Part shown: piece by piece, positions 5,324-6,285 of the stretch
Position numbering within the stretch: the stretch's first letter is position 1
Layout: every line of letters starts with the position of its first letter
Assembly: GCA_021802595.1 (NCBI GenBank)
Contig: JAJZRT010000240.1
Location: 1-6,285, forward strand
Origin: Pseudomonadota bacterium
GTDB taxonomy: Bacteria > Pseudomonadota > Gammaproteobacteria > Burkholderiales > Thiobacillaceae
DNA length: 6,285 nucleotides
Reading direction: 5' to 3'
Position numbers and translations under genes: made by a program
The notes under the pieces: model-generated
What the model was told of the DNA's origin: nothing
Databases searched by the model: none
Seen by the model: the letters and a program-made list of their open reading frames with translations, nothing else

Positions 5324-6285
5324 CGCCGCTGCCCCGCATCCGGCTGTTCGCCTACGGCGGCCTCGGCCTGCCGCTGGCGTTTGCCGCGCTGCCGCTCTAT
5401 GTACACCTCGCCCCGTTCTACAGCGGCGTGATCTCGCTCACCGCGCTGGGCGCGATCCTGCTTGCGCTGCGCTTTTTCGACGCCGCCATCGACCCCTTGC
5501 TCGGGGCGCTGTTCGACCGTTTTCCCCATCCGCGTGTCCTGGTTGCGTCCTCCCTTCCGTTGCTGGGACTCGGCTGGATGGGGATTTTTACACTGCCCGC
5601 CACGCTGCCGGTCGTACCCTGGCTGATCGCGATGCTGACGGTGACCACCGTCGGCTACAGCCTCGCCACGGTCGTCCACAACACCTGGGGCGCGCGCCTG
5701 TCGAGCGTGCCGCATGAGCGCACCCGGCTGTTCGCCGCGCGCGAGGGATTCGGGCTGGTCGGCGTCGTGCTCGCCGCCGCGCTGCCCACGGTGCTGGCGG
5801 CGACGCTGGCCGACGGGCTGGCGCGCATGGGCTGGATATTTCTTGCGCTGTTGCTGGGCTTCGCCGCATTCACGCTCCTCGCCACGCCGCCCATGCGGCA
5901 CGGCCCGCGTGCGCCAGGCTGGCGTCAACTGCTGCATCCCTTCGCCAATCCCGCGTTCGCGCGCTTCGCGCCCGGCTATCTGATGAACGGCATCGCCGCC
6001 TCGCTGCCCGCCACGCTGGTGATTTTCTTCATTGACGACGTGCTGCAGCTCGCCGCCTTCAGCGGGCTGTTTCTCGCCATCTATTTCCTGAGCGGCGCGC
6101 TCGGGCTGCCGTTGTGGGTGCGGCTCGCCAGGCGCATCGGCACGCTCGACGCCTGGCTGGTGTCGATGGGGCTGGCGATCGCCGCCTTCATCGGCGCGTT
6201 CTGGCTGGGCGAAGGCCAACTCGCCGGCTATGCGCTGGTGTGCGTGGCGTCCGGCCTCGCGCTCGGCGCCGACCTCGCGCTGCCG
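5320..6285 (+). CDS. MFS transporter, GPH/MelB-like (3' end outside window)
   Basis: 322 codons open to the right edge; a full member would have about 400-450 residues and 12 helices, so the C-terminal part is missing. The protein is strongly hydrophobic, with repeated Leu/Ala/Gly/Val segments separated by short charged loops. The motif RFFDAAIDPLLGALFDR (51-67) matches the DxxxDPxxGxxxDR signature of glycoside-pentoside-hexuronide:cation symporters, where the Asp residues bind the coupling cation. GADLALP at the window edge is also typical of transporters in this gene set. R. sphaeroides has a related MFS gene beside its RpoE/ChrR-controlled CFA-like gene (from memory). The substrate is unknown; a lipid, a lipid precursor or an oxidised product are all possible. 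Its ATG at 5320 overlaps the previous stop (ATGA), and no clear ribosome-binding site is visible, so it probably depends on translational coupling. Confidence 0.88.
   Translation, partial: MTPLPRIRLFAYGGLGLPLAFAALPLYVHLAPFYSGVISLTALGAILLALRFFDAAIDPLLGALFDRFPHPRVLVASSLPLLGLGWMGIFTLPATLPVVPWLIAMLTVTTVGYSLATVVHNTWGARLSSVPHERTRLFAAREGFGLVGVVLAAALPTVLAATLADGLARMGWIFLALLLGFAAFTLLATPPMRHGPRAPGWRQLLHPFANPAFARFAPGYLMNGIAASLPATLVIFFIDDVLQLAAFSGLFLAIYFLSGALGLPLWVRLARRIGTLDAWLVSMGLAIAAFIGAFWLGEGQLAGYALVCVASGLALGADLALP

Noticed and set aside
5197..6219. 340-codon minus-strand ORF opposite the transporter
   Set aside because: Gln/Arg/Glu-rich translation is what antisense of a Leu/Ala-rich membrane protein gives; the plus frame has the GPH motif.

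Overview
The window is GC-rich DNA with tightly packed genes. Codon use strongly favours G or C at third positions, and the gene set fits a Proteobacterium, most likely a betaproteobacterium; this is inferred from composition and gene content only. No transposon, tRNA, rRNA or CRISPR array was seen, and codon use looks even across the window.

Left end (1-705, minus strand): the N-terminal 235 codons of a MerR-type repressor carrying the adenosylcobalamin-binding signature of the CarH/LitR family, running off the left edge. Divergent control region (706-785): a compact two-way promoter inside an imperfect inverted repeat. The outer 15-bp arms match at 13 of 15 positions. Each arm leads into TnnACA-like boxes 11 bp apart, one of which is a perfect TTGACA -35 element. 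This resembles the direct-repeat operators described for CarH. Leader (786-1034): a GC-rich stretch with several inverted repeats and a possible 84-codon small ORF whose stop overlaps the next start.

Right part (1035-6285, plus strand): six genes with almost no gaps, apparently one operon. They are an exported glutathione-peroxidase-like protein, a flavin amine-oxidase-like oxidoreductase (COG2907 type), a DUF1365 protein (COG3496 type), a cyclopropane-fatty-acid-synthase-like methyltransferase (COG2230 type), an exported chalcone-isomerase-like protein, and an MFS transporter of the GPH/MelB-like class cut by the right edge. Junctions are a 1-bp gap followed by overlaps of 11, 4, 35 and 4 bp.

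Taken together, this looks like a membrane-lipid modification and oxidative-stress module under a B12-dependent, possibly light-sensing repressor. The flavoprotein/DUF1365/CFA-like trio is a recurrent but poorly understood set in Proteobacteria. Related genes are linked to singlet-oxygen responses and furan or methylated fatty acids in Rhodobacter. The CFA-like enzyme has lost two of the five bicarbonate-binding residues of E. coli Cfa, so its product may not be a cyclopropane. Light control, substrates and products are inference.
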